Of a DNA stretch of 5,284 nt, positions 1 through 5,284 are shown one piece after another. The stretch spans positions 1 to 5,284 of the forward strand of contig DMIX01000134.1 in assembly GCA_003451975.1 (NCBI GenBank), written 5' to 3'. The DNA comes from Propionibacteriaceae bacterium (GTDB lineage Bacteria; Actinomycetota; Actinomycetes; Propionibacteriales; Propionibacteriaceae). The first letter of the stretch is position 1, and the number at the start of each line of letters is the position of its first letter. A program made the position numbers and the translations under genes. The notes under the pieces were generated by a model. It searched no databases, was not told where the DNA came from, and was given only the letters and a program-made list of their open reading frames with translations.

Positions 1-212
1 AAACCTACGGGCTCGCCCCCGAACGCCTCGCGGCCATGAAGCCCACCGCAGCGATCTGCCATCCCGGTCCCATGAACCGCGGCGTGGAAATCTCCAGCGC
101 GGCCGCCGATGCGGCCAACTCGCTGGTCCTGGAACAAGTAGCCGCTGGGGTAGCCATTCGCATGAGCGTGCTGTACCACCTGTTGGGATCTGACGAAGGA
201 GCGATGCATTGA
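1..212 (+). CDS. pyrB: Aspartate carbamoyltransferase catalytic chain, C-terminal end (partial)
   Basis: Only the last 69 codons are present; the gene enters from the left edge and stops at TGA 210-212. The enzyme condenses carbamoyl phosphate with aspartate to N-carbamoyl-aspartate, the committed step of pyrimidine synthesis in the cytoplasm. The visible peptide contains TYGL, then [11 protein letters not shown] at codons 20-30, the conserved C-terminal stretch of bacterial aspartate carbamoyltransferases whose HP.P segment helps bind carbamoyl phosphate. It ends in a helix with RMSVLYHLL, typical of the family C-terminus. The stop shares one base with the pyrC start (TGATG), so the two genes are surely cotranscribed and probably translationally coupled. 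The active-site loops of the N-terminal domain lie outside the window and cannot be checked. Identification rests on the motif and on the pyrC neighbour. Confidence 0.93.
   Translation, partial: TYGLAPERLAAMKPTAAICHPGPMNRGVEISSAAADAANSLVLEQVAAGVAIRMSVLYHLLGSDEGAMH
195..201 (+). promoter_or_regulatory. Ribosome binding site of pyrC
   Basis: GAAGGAG, a strong Shine-Dalgarno match lying inside the last codons of pyrB. It is 10 bases from ATG 212 and 7 bases from an in-frame TTG at 209. Both spacings are acceptable. ATG is preferred as the stronger codon, which gives a one-base overlap with the pyrB stop; TTG would add a single residue. Confidence 0.7.
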
Positions 213-1507
213 TGACTACGGCGACCACCACGGCGGGCAACCTACTGATTACCGGAGCGCAACTCGCCGACGGCACCACTACTGACCTCTACGTCACCGA
301 AGCCGGCACGCTGGCAGACCCCAGCGACGCCCCGGCTGGCGTGCGACGCCTCGACGCCGCCGGCCTGCTCGCCCTACCCGGCCTGGTTGACCTGCACACC
401 CACCTGCGTCAGCCCGGACGCGAGGACGCCGAAACCGTCGAATCCGGCACCGCCGCAGCAGCACGGGGTGGTTTCACCTGCGTCCATGCCATGGCCAACC
501 TGACCCCGGTCACCGACACTGCCGAGGCCGCCGAATATGTCCAGTCCCTGGGCGAGCGCGAAGGCCACTGTGAGGTGCGCGTTGTCGGCGCCGTCACCAA
601 GGGGCTGGCCAGTGAAGAACTCGCCGAGTTGGGGCGGATGGCCGATTCCGCCGCGGGCGTGCGAGTGTTCTCCGACGACGGCAAATGCGTCTCGGATTCG
701 CTGCTGATGCGCCGCGCGCTGACCTACATCAAGACCTTCAACGGAGTCATCGCCCAACACTCCCAAGACACCCGGCTGGCCGGCGCCAGCGCCTGCTGCC
801 ACGAATCGGAATGGTCGGCCCAACTTGGGCTTCCCGGCTGGCCCGCCCAAGCCGAGAGCATCATCATCGCCCGTGACGTACAACTCGCCGAGCTGACCGA
901 CTCCCGCATTCACGTCTGCCACGTCTCCACCGCAGAAGGCGTCGAGGTCGTGCGCTGGGCCAAGAAGCGTGGCATCAAGGTCACCGCCGAGGTCACTCCG
1001 CACCACTTGCTGCTCGACACCCCGCTGGTCGCCGGGTACGACACCACTTTCAAGGTGAACCCGCCGTTGCGCACCAGCGAGCATCTGGAGGCCGTCCGCG
1101 AAGCCCTGGCCGACGGCACCATCGACATTGTGGGCACCGACCACGCCCCGCACGCTCGCCAGGACAAGGACCACCCCTTCGACGTCGCATTGCCCGGCAT
1201 GATCGGCTTGGAGCAAGCGCTCAGCGTGGTCATGGAGGTCATGGTCAACACCGGACGCATGGACTGGCCCACCCTCCTGCAGCGCATGTCGGTCAAGCCC
1301 TCCGAAATCGGCCAGGTGCCCACCCAGGGCCGTCCGCTGCGCCCCGGCGAACCGGCCAACCTGGTGCTGGTCGATGCGAATACTCGTGCCGTGGTGGATG
1401 CGGAGGCATCGCGCTCCCGAGGCCGCAACAACCCCTACCACGGACGCGAGTTGCCCGATCCGGTTGTGGCCACGCTGTGGCGAGGTGCGGTCACCTACCA
1501 GCGCTGA
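212..1507 (+). CDS. pyrC: Dihydroorotase, type I (class I metal-dependent amidohydrolase)
   Basis: A 431-residue cytoplasmic enzyme that cyclises N-carbamoyl-aspartate to dihydroorotate, the step after PyrB. Length fits type I dihydroorotases (about 425-440). The amidohydrolase barrel is clear: DLHTHLRQPG gives metal ligands H62 and H64 and substrate-binding R66. AMANLTPVTD (about 94-103) is the substrate loop, with Asn96. VFSDDGK holds D156, the bridging Asp of type I enzymes. AQHSQD gives H183, HVCHVST gives H237, and GTDHAPH gives catalytic D310. TPHHLLL and FKVNPPLR are also family signatures. All expected metal and catalytic residues are present, so it should be active. The loop reads AMAN where many homologues have MPNT; I take this as a lineage variant. 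The start is ATG 212, overlapping the pyrB stop by one base. Unusually for an actinobacterial pyr cluster, no carA, carB or pyrD follows. Residue roles are by family recall, not a computed alignment. Confidence 0.97.
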   Translation: MTTATTTAGNLLITGAQLADGTTTDLYVTEAGTLADPSDAPAGVRRLDAAGLLALPGLVDLHTHLRQPGREDAETVESGTAAAARGGFTCVHAMANLTPVTDTAEAAEYVQSLGEREGHCEVRVVGAVTKGLASEELAELGRMADSAAGVRVFSDDGKCVSDSLLMRRALTYIKTFNGVIAQHSQDTRLAGASACCHESEWSAQLGLPGWPAQAESIIIARDVQLAELTDSRIHVCHVSTAEGVEVVRWAKKRGIKVTAEVTPHHLLLDTPLVAGYDTTFKVNPPLRTSEHLEAVREALADGTIDIVGTDHAPHARQDKDHPFDVALPGMIGLEQALSVVMEVMVNTGRMDWPTLLQRMSVKPSEIGQVPTQGRPLRPGEPANLVLVDANTRAVVDAEASRSRGRNNPYHGRELPDPVVATLWRGAVTYQR

Positions 1508-1509
1508 GA

Positions 1510-1659
1510 AGTCATCGCTGCGAAGCACCACCGCTGAGGCATCGCTGCAGAGGCATCGCTGCAGAGTCACCGCTGCTGAGTCATTGCCGCAGAGTCATTG
1601 CCGCAGAGTCACCGCCGCTAAGCACCACCGCTGAGTCGCCGCTGCAAAGCACCACTGCG
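1510..1659. repeat. Imperfect tandem array, about 11 units of 14 bases
   Basis: The array begins two bases after the pyrC stop. Read by eye, units start at 1510, 1524, 1537, 1551, 1565, 1579, 1593, 1607, 1621, 1634 and 1648. Eight are 14 bases, two are 13 (1524 and 1621) and the last is 12. The approximate consensus is AGTCAYYGCYGCAG. Units 3 and 4 (AGGCATCGCTGCAG) are identical, as are units 6 and 7 (AGTCATTGCCGCAG), and units 2 and 9 (AGCACCACCGCTG), which suggests repeated slippage or unequal exchange. The period is not a multiple of three, so it is not a coding repeat; peptides in any frame are low-complexity R/H/A/S runs. CGCTGAG, which surrounds the pyrC stop at 1502-1508, recurs at 1532-1538 and 1629-1635, so the array may have grown out of the gene's own 3' end. 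Function is unknown. There are no long spacers, so it is not CRISPR. Confidence 0.9.
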
Positions 1660-1660
1660 A

Positions 1661-1680
1661 CTGCCGCATTTCACCGGCAG
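1661..1680 (+). terminator. Small hairpin just after the repeat array (possible terminator)
   Basis: CTGCCG (1661-1666) and CGGCAG (1675-1680) form a perfect 6-bp stem around an 8-base loop, at the right edge of the tandem array. No T-run follows, so it is not a classic intrinsic terminator. It could also be a decayed repeat unit that happens to be self-complementary. Confidence 0.2.
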
Positions 1681-1691
1681 CCCTGCTCGGA

Positions 1692-1718
1692 GGTGCGTCG
1701 GCCCAGCCGCAGCGCACC
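1692..1718 (+). terminator. Two-part GC-rich hairpin, candidate pyrBC terminator
   Basis: GGTGCG (1692-1697) pairs with CGCACC (1713-1718), and inside it CGGC (1699-1702) pairs with GCCG (1706-1709) around a CCA loop, with a small 1/3 internal loop between the stems. An alternative fold pairs CGTCGG (1696-1701) with CCGACG (1717-1722). It lies between the pyr genes and the next promoter, where a terminator is expected. No T-tract follows, so it would be a non-canonical terminator of the kind often proposed in high-GC bacteria. Seen by eye; folding energy not calculated. Confidence 0.35.
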
Positions 1719-1811
1719 GACGAAAGCTGCCCGAATTTGACTGCACATTAAAGCGCACTTCGCTAATTTTCAAGCACTTTTGTACTCAGTCTCGCGTGAA
1801 CTTGACCAATT

Positions 1812-1840
1812 GCGACATAGTTGACAACCGCGGCTATGCT
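1812..1840 (+). promoter_or_regulatory. Predicted sigma-70-type promoter of the lacI-family gene
   Basis: GCGACA (1812-1817, 4 of 6 to TTGACA) is followed by a 17-base spacer and TATGCT (1835-1840, which keeps the key T1, A2 and T6 of the -10 box). Transcription would start near 1847, leaving a leader of about 28 bases before ATG 1875. It sits in the AT-richer stretch 1740-1825, which contrasts with the GC-rich surroundings. An exact TTGACA occurs at 1821-1826 but has no good -10 box at proper distance. Confidence 0.4.
1824..1837. promoter_or_regulatory. Possible LacI-type operator in the promoter spacer
   Basis: ACAACCGCGGCTAT is an imperfect 14-base palindrome (5 of 7 pairs) centred on CCGCGG. 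LacI-family dimers usually bind palindromes of about this size with a central CG step. It lies between the predicted -35 and -10 boxes of the repressor gene, a natural place for autoregulation. The match is weak and no second copy was found, so this is a guess guided by position. Confidence 0.22.
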
Positions 1841-1861
1841 CACCGGAGTCCATTGGTTCGC

Positions 1862-1867
1862 GAGAGG
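1862..1867 (+). promoter_or_regulatory. Ribosome binding site that sets the lacI-family start
   Basis: GAGAGG, 7 bases before ATG 1875. It supports that start over the upstream in-frame TTG at 1821 and ATG at 1836, which fall inside the predicted promoter, lack a comparable site and would add residues not seen in the family. Confidence 0.6.
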
Positions 1868-1874
1868 CCTCACT

Positions 1875-2873
1875 ATGGCTCCACCCCAACGCGCCAACGT
1901 GAAAGACGTCGCAGCACGCGCGGGCGTTTCCGTCGGCACAGTTTCCAACGTACTCAACCGACCTGACGTGGTCAGCAAGGCAACCTTGAACAAAGTCAAG
2001 GCGGCAATGTCCGAACTCAACTTCCATAGAAATGCTTCCGCCCGACACCTGCGCGCCGGCATTTCCAGCACCGTAGGGGTCGTTGTTCAGGACATCAGGA
2101 ATCCGTTCTACACCGAACTCACCCGCGGCATCGAAGACCGCCTCACCGAAGACGATCAGAGCCTGATCATCTGCAGTTCCGATTCCGATCCGCTCCGCGA
2201 AGCCCGCTGCCTGCGAATGCTGGCCGAGCAGGGCGTGCGCGGAGTGTTGATCACACCCACTTCGGTCGGCACCCAGAACCTCAACGGTCTCGCCGGCATG
2301 GGCATCTCGTGGGTCCTGATGGACACCGAACTACCCGGGCAGCCGTGCGTGAGTGTCGACAATGTGCTGGGCGGCTACCAGGCAGTAGCTCATCTGCTGG
2401 AGCGCGGTCATCGCCGCATTGGCATCCTCGCCGGCGCCGAGGGCAGGCAGACCAGCGACCAGCGCTGCCAGGGCGCAGTGAAGGCCGTCGTCGAAGCCGG
2501 GCTGGACCCCGCCGAAGTGCTGAAGTTCGTGCGCCTGAACGACCACAACGCCAACGCCGGACAGGCGGCCACCCGCGAACTTCTCGATTCGGCGAATCCG
2601 CCCACCGCGATCTTCACCATCAACGACATCGTCGCGCTCGGCGTGCTGCGCGAGGCCCGCGCCCGCGGCATCGAGGTGCCCCAGCAACTGGCCGTCGTAG
2701 GCTACGACGACATCTTCTTGGCCCAGGAACTGATGGTCCCGCTGAGTTCGGTGCGGCAGCCCATGTGGGGCCTGGGTTGGGCGGCAGCAGACATGCTGCT
2801 CGACGACACCGACCATCCGCCGTTCACGCCCGATCTCATCGTGCGCGCCTCTTCGGACTACCAGCGGTCGTAG
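1875..2873 (+). CDS. LacI/GalR-family transcriptional regulator
   Basis: A 332-residue cytoplasmic DNA-binding protein of normal length for the family (about 330-350), probably a sugar-responsive repressor. Residues 9-28 form the helix-turn-helix (VKDVAARAGVSVGTVSNVLN). RPDVVSKATLNKV and the hinge helix NASARHLRAG (53-62) follow. From about 66 comes a periplasmic-binding-protein-like sensor: VGVVVQDIRNPFYTEL, GVLITPTS, VDNVLGGYQAVAHLLERGHR, then RIGILAG, SDQRCQG with R197 (a family effector-contact position), AIFTINDIVALGVLREAR and VVGYDDIFLAQ. The start is ATG 1875 (ribosome site GAGAGG). The gene is a lone regulator: pyrC lies upstream across a 367-base spacer, and a fatty-acid operon converges on it downstream with 7 bases between stops. 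No transporter or sugar enzyme is adjacent, so the ligand and targets cannot be named. It may control itself and distant loci. Confidence 0.95.
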   Translation: MAPPQRANVKDVAARAGVSVGTVSNVLNRPDVVSKATLNKVKAAMSELNFHRNASARHLRAGISSTVGVVVQDIRNPFYTELTRGIEDRLTEDDQSLIICSSDSDPLREARCLRMLAEQGVRGVLITPTSVGTQNLNGLAGMGISWVLMDTELPGQPCVSVDNVLGGYQAVAHLLERGHRRIGILAGAEGRQTSDQRCQGAVKAVVEAGLDPAEVLKFVRLNDHNANAGQAATRELLDSANPPTAIFTINDIVALGVLREARARGIEVPQQLAVVGYDDIFLAQELMVPLSSVRQPMWGLGWAAADMLLDDTDHPPFTPDLIVRASSDYQRS

Positions 2874-2880
2874 TCAGGCA

Positions 2881-3741
2881 TCAATACGCCTCGGCAGGCC
2901 ACAACTGGGCCGAGTGCACCATGGGTTCCGGCAGCGGCACCGGACGCCCCGTCAGGTCACCACTGACCACCACGGTGTGCGTCCGCACCAGCACCCGGCC
3001 ATCCTGTGGATCAACAACCTCCGCAACTGTCGTCATCGAGGTGCGTCCCACGCGCCCGACGGCCGTGCGCACCCGGTAGGGCTGGGGACGCAGCAGAATC
3101 TGCCCGATGTAGTCGACATCCTGACGGGCGACCATCCAGATGATGCCTGCCTCGGCAGCAGCCTCCATGCGGTGCGGGCCATCCTGGTCGGGGTTCATCC
3201 GAACCCGAGCCTCGGCCACATAGTCGAAGACCCGCACATTGTTGACGTGGCCGTAGGCGTCCACATCGGACCAACGCACATGGAAATCGTGCTCGTGGGC
3301 CTGCTCACCGACCCGCCACCGGCCCAACGACGCCAGCGGCTCCAGCTCAACCGACTGGCCGGCGAACCAGGCCCGCTCGGCCCCAGTCATGCGCCGCACC
3401 CGATTGGCGCGGTAGTCGAACAAGCACAGCACCGACCGCCCCCGCGCGCACTCGCGACCGTCCTGAGTCAGCGAGTAGGCCAGCTGGAAGCGGGCCGCGC
3501 CCACCGGGCCGACCGCAACCTCGATGCGCACCGGGTCGGTGCTGAATCCGATCGGACCGAGGTATTCCACCTGGTGGGAGACCACCATGGTCGATTCGCC
3601 CAGCAGATGAGCATTGCTTCCCGACTGCAGCCACTGCACCCGGGCTTCCTGCAAGTAGTCGGCGACCAGCGCATTGTTGACGTGGCCTTGAGCGTCCAAG
3701 TCGACCCAGCGCAGGTCGACCTCACTGGTGAACCCGCTCAC
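2881..3741 (-). CDS. Double-hotdog acyl-CoA thioesterase (tandem 4HBT-like domains)
   Basis: A 286-residue cytoplasmic protein predicted to hydrolyse acyl-CoA thioesters to free acid and CoA. Two hotdog domains lie in tandem. The first (about 5-130) has RWVDLDAQGHVNN at 11-23; the second (about 148-262) has RWSDVDAYGHVNN at 156-168. This R.xDxDxxGHVNN signature is shared with FadM/YbgC-type thioesterases and plant FatA/FatB; the second Asp (D16, D161) is the expected catalytic acid. Both copies are intact, so both sites may work, forming a pseudo-dimer in one chain. There is no signal peptide or membrane segment. The start is GTG 3739-3741, inside the end of the acyl-CoA synthetase gene (4-base overlap GTGA). 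Only a weak purine-rich site (GGTGG, 3746-3750) precedes it, so translation probably depends on coupling to the upstream gene. Chain length of the substrate cannot be told. Family assignment is strong; exact substrate is unknown. Confidence 0.9.
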   Translation of the reverse strand: MSGFTSEVDLRWVDLDAQGHVNNALVADYLQEARVQWLQSGSNAHLLGESTMVVSHQVEYLGPIGFSTDPVRIEVAVGPVGAARFQLAYSLTQDGRECARGRSVLCLFDYRANRVRRMTGAERAWFAGQSVELEPLASLGRWRVGEQAHEHDFHVRWSDVDAYGHVNNVRVFDYVAEARVRMNPDQDGPHRMEAAAEAGIIWMVARQDVDYIGQILLRPQPYRVRTAVGRVGRTSMTTVAEVVDPQDGRVLVRTHTVVVSGDLTGRPVPLPEPMVHSAQLWPAEAY

Positions 3742-5284
3742 TCGACCACCGGGTCATCGTCGTAGAGGGTGTCGACGATGTCGGCATAACGCTCGGCGAT
3801 CACCTTGCGGCGAATTTTCATATTCGGCGTCACTCCGCCGTCATCCACGCTGAACTCGACCGGTAGGACCGCGAACCGTTTCACGGTTTCCCAACGTTCC
3901 AATTTGGCGTTCGCCGAATCCATGAATCGTTGCAGCGTCTGGCGCAATTCGGGACGCTGCGTCAGCTCCTCATAGGACAACTCCGCCAGCCCCTTGCGCG
4001 CCGCCCATTTGGCCAGATTGTCGCGGTCCATCGTGAGCAGCGCCGATATGTATTTGCGCCCATCCCCGACCGCCACCACCTGCGACACGTACGGAATTGT
4101 GGCCGCGATCACCGTCTCGACCTTCACCGGAGCGACGTATTTGCCACCGGAGGTCTTCATCAGGTCTTTCTTGCGGTCGGTGATCGACAGATAGCCATCG
4201 GCATCCAACTCGCCGATGTCACCGGTGTGGAACCAGCCGTCGACGATCACCTCTGCGGTTCGCTCGGGGTCGTTGTGGTAGCCGCGCATCACACCGGGGC
4301 CTTTGATCAGCACTTCGCCGTCCTCAGCGATGGTGATCTGCGTACCGGGCAGGGCCGGGCCGACCGTCCCGAAGCGGGGCTTCTGCGGCACATTGAAGCA
4401 ACTAATGGCACTGGTCTCGGTCATGCCGTAGCCCTCTACCAGCAGCAGGCCGGCAGAGTAGAACCAGGCCTGCACCTGGGCGCTCATCTTGGCCGAGCCG
4501 GAAATGAAGAACTCGACATTGCCGCCCATGCGGGCTTTCAGCTTGCTGAACACCAGCTTGTCGGCCAACGCATAGGAGGCGCGCATCCGAGCCGGCATCG
4601 CCTGCCCCTGCAGGCGGTACTCGCGGGATTCGCGTCCGACCGCGAACGCCCAGCGGGCGACGCGACCCTGAATGCCGCCCCGAGGCGAGGAGAGCATCAC
4701 CGCCGCACGAACCTTCTCGAAGATCCGCGGCGCACCACACATGAACTCCGGACGCACCTCCCCCAGGCCGGCCACGATCTTGTCCACCCGCCCGTCGACG
4801 GCCGAGCTGAACCCGATCGCCAGTTGGGCTGCGATCAGGGCTTTGCCGAACACATGCGACAGCGGCAGCCACAGGTACTGCACGTAGCTGGAATCGATGA
4901 TGTCCATGTCGCGCAGGGTGACGCCCTCGTACACCCAGCAGCTATGCAGCAGTTCGACGCCCTTGGCGCGCCCGGTGGTACCCGAGGTGTAGATCAGGGT
5001 CGCCAACTGGTCGGGGGTGGTGGCTGCGATCGCCCCATCAACCACGTCTGGCTCGGCGGCCAGCTTCGCTTCGCCCACGGCCACCAACTGCGCGCACGAA
5101 AGCACCCGATCACCGTCACCCTCACCATCCATGAGAATCACGGTGCGCACGCCGGCGGCCACCTCCGGGGCGGCGTCCAACTTGGCCTGCTGCTCGGGAT
5201 TCTCCGCGACCAGGATCACCGATCCCGAGTGCGCCACGATGTACTCGAAGTCTTCGCCAACAGTGTTGGGGTAGATCGTGGTGG
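3738..5284 (-). CDS. fadD: Long-chain fatty acid-CoA ligase (AMP-forming), N-terminus beyond window
   Basis: Activates a fatty acid with ATP to acyl-AMP and then acyl-CoA. The gene enters from the right edge and ends at TGA 3738-3740; 514 full codons are visible. A GTG at 5235-5237 is internal, because the frame stays open to the edge with family sequence (TIYPNTVGEDFEYIVAHSGS). About 80-100 N-terminal residues are probably missing, since such ligases run to about 600. Numbering from that GTG: ATP-binding loop LIYTSGTTGRAKGV at 81-94, PLSHVFGK at 125-132, AVDGRVDKIV and GAPRIFEKV at 146-176, VEGYGMTETS at 267-276, DGWFHTGDIG with the ATP-ribose Asp at 333-342, hinge DRKKDLMK at 354-361, and catalytic Lys474 in TPNMKIRRK. 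No catalytic element in the visible part is lost. A four-base overlap joins it to the thioesterase. 'fadD' is used as a family name; true substrate length is unknown, and the promoter lies outside. Confidence 0.93.
   Translation of the reverse strand, partial: TTIYPNTVGEDFEYIVAHSGSVILVAENPEQQAKLDAAPEVAAGVRTVILMDGEGDGDRVLSCAQLVAVGEAKLAAEPDVVDGAIAATTPDQLATLIYTSGTTGRAKGVELLHSCWVYEGVTLRDMDIIDSSYVQYLWLPLSHVFGKALIAAQLAIGFSSAVDGRVDKIVAGLGEVRPEFMCGAPRIFEKVRAAVMLSSPRGGIQGRVARWAFAVGRESREYRLQGQAMPARMRASYALADKLVFSKLKARMGGNVEFFISGSAKMSAQVQAWFYSAGLLLVEGYGMTETSAISCFNVPQKPRFGTVGPALPGTQITIAEDGEVLIKGPGVMRGYHNDPERTAEVIVDGWFHTGDIGELDADGYLSITDRKKDLMKTSGGKYVAPVKVETVIAATIPYVSQVVAVGDGRKYISALLTMDRDNLAKWAARKGLAELSYEELTQRPELRQTLQRFMDSANAKLERWETVKRFAVLPVEFSVDDGGVTPNMKIRRKVIAERYADIVDTLYDDDPVVE

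Noticed and set aside
374..1570. A 398-codon open frame on the minus strand opposite pyrC.
   Set aside because: It mirrors the codon structure of the confidently assigned pyrC. Its peptide is Gly/Ala/Val/Asp-rich with no family motif, as expected for antisense frames in GC-rich DNA.
1510..1659. Tandem array considered as CRISPR or as a phage or plasmid iteron set.
   Set aside because: Units abut without unique spacers, so it is not CRISPR. No rep, integrase or partition gene lies nearby, so there is no support for an origin or attachment site.
1374..1740. Plus-strand frames of 86-87 codons across the tandem array encoding Arg/His/Ala repeats.
   Set aside because: The 14-base period shifts the frame at every unit, so any peptide is a by-product. 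The frames also overlap the end of pyrC with no convincing ribosome site.
1807..1812. CAATTG palindrome, with TTGAC direct repeats at 1802 and 1821, as an operator.
   Set aside because: The palindrome does not extend past six bases and lacks a central CG; the TTGAC repeats are short enough to be chance.
1821..1826. Exact TTGACA as the -35 box of the regulator promoter.
   Set aside because: No -10-like hexamer lies 16-18 bases downstream; the TATGCT at 1835 is only 8 bases away.
1821..1874. Upstream TTG start for the LacI-family gene, adding 18 residues.
   Set aside because: The added peptide is not typical before the helix-turn-helix, the segment overlaps the predicted promoter, and ATG 1875 has a better ribosome binding site.
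2309..3079. A 256-codon plus-strand open frame running across the end of the LacI-family gene into the thioesterase.
   Set aside because: It is Arg/Pro-rich and out of frame with the regulator, spans a convergent gene boundary, and has no recognisable domain.
2914..3765. A 283-codon plus-strand open frame opposite the thioesterase.
   Set aside because: It is a His/Arg/Pro-rich shadow frame with no motif; the minus strand here carries two clear hotdog signatures.
3738..5237. GTG at 5235-5237 as the true start of the acyl-CoA synthetase.
   Set aside because: The frame stays open to the window edge with family-typical sequence before it (TIYPNTVGEDFEYI), so the gene is cut by the window and not short.

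Overview
The window is GC-rich DNA with dense coding and short spacers. Its protein families look like those of a high-GC Gram-positive (Actinomycetota). The dihydroorotase variant AMANLTPVTD, the SVGTVSNVLN LacI helix and an AVDGRVDKIV-type acyl-CoA synthetase all fit. A placement near Propionibacteriales is only an impression and cannot be settled from this sequence.

Left part (1-1507, plus strand): the end of pyrB (aspartate carbamoyltransferase) runs with a one-base overlap into a complete pyrC (type I dihydroorotase). These are consecutive steps of de novo UMP synthesis. No further pyr gene follows inside the window.

Middle (1508-1874): 367 bases without a gene. The first 150 bases after the pyrC stop are an imperfect tandem array of about eleven 12-14 base units. 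Two hairpins follow, either of which might end the pyr transcript. An AT-richer stretch then carries a plausible promoter, a weak palindrome in the promoter spacer, and the ribosome binding site of the next gene.

Right part: a complete LacI-family repressor (1875-2873, plus) stands alone with no sugar transport or catabolic gene beside it. It converges, with 7 bases between stop codons, on a two-gene minus-strand operon: a long-chain acyl-CoA synthetase (3738 to beyond the right edge, N-terminus missing), then a double-hotdog acyl-CoA thioesterase (2881-3741). These two overlap by four bases (GTGA). Their predicted reactions oppose each other (fatty acid to acyl-CoA, and acyl-CoA back to fatty acid), which makes the pair the most interesting protein-level observation here.

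I see no mobile element, CRISPR array, tRNA or rRNA, and no clear sign of a wholly new system. The best leads are the 14-base repeat array and the coupled synthetase/thioesterase pair.
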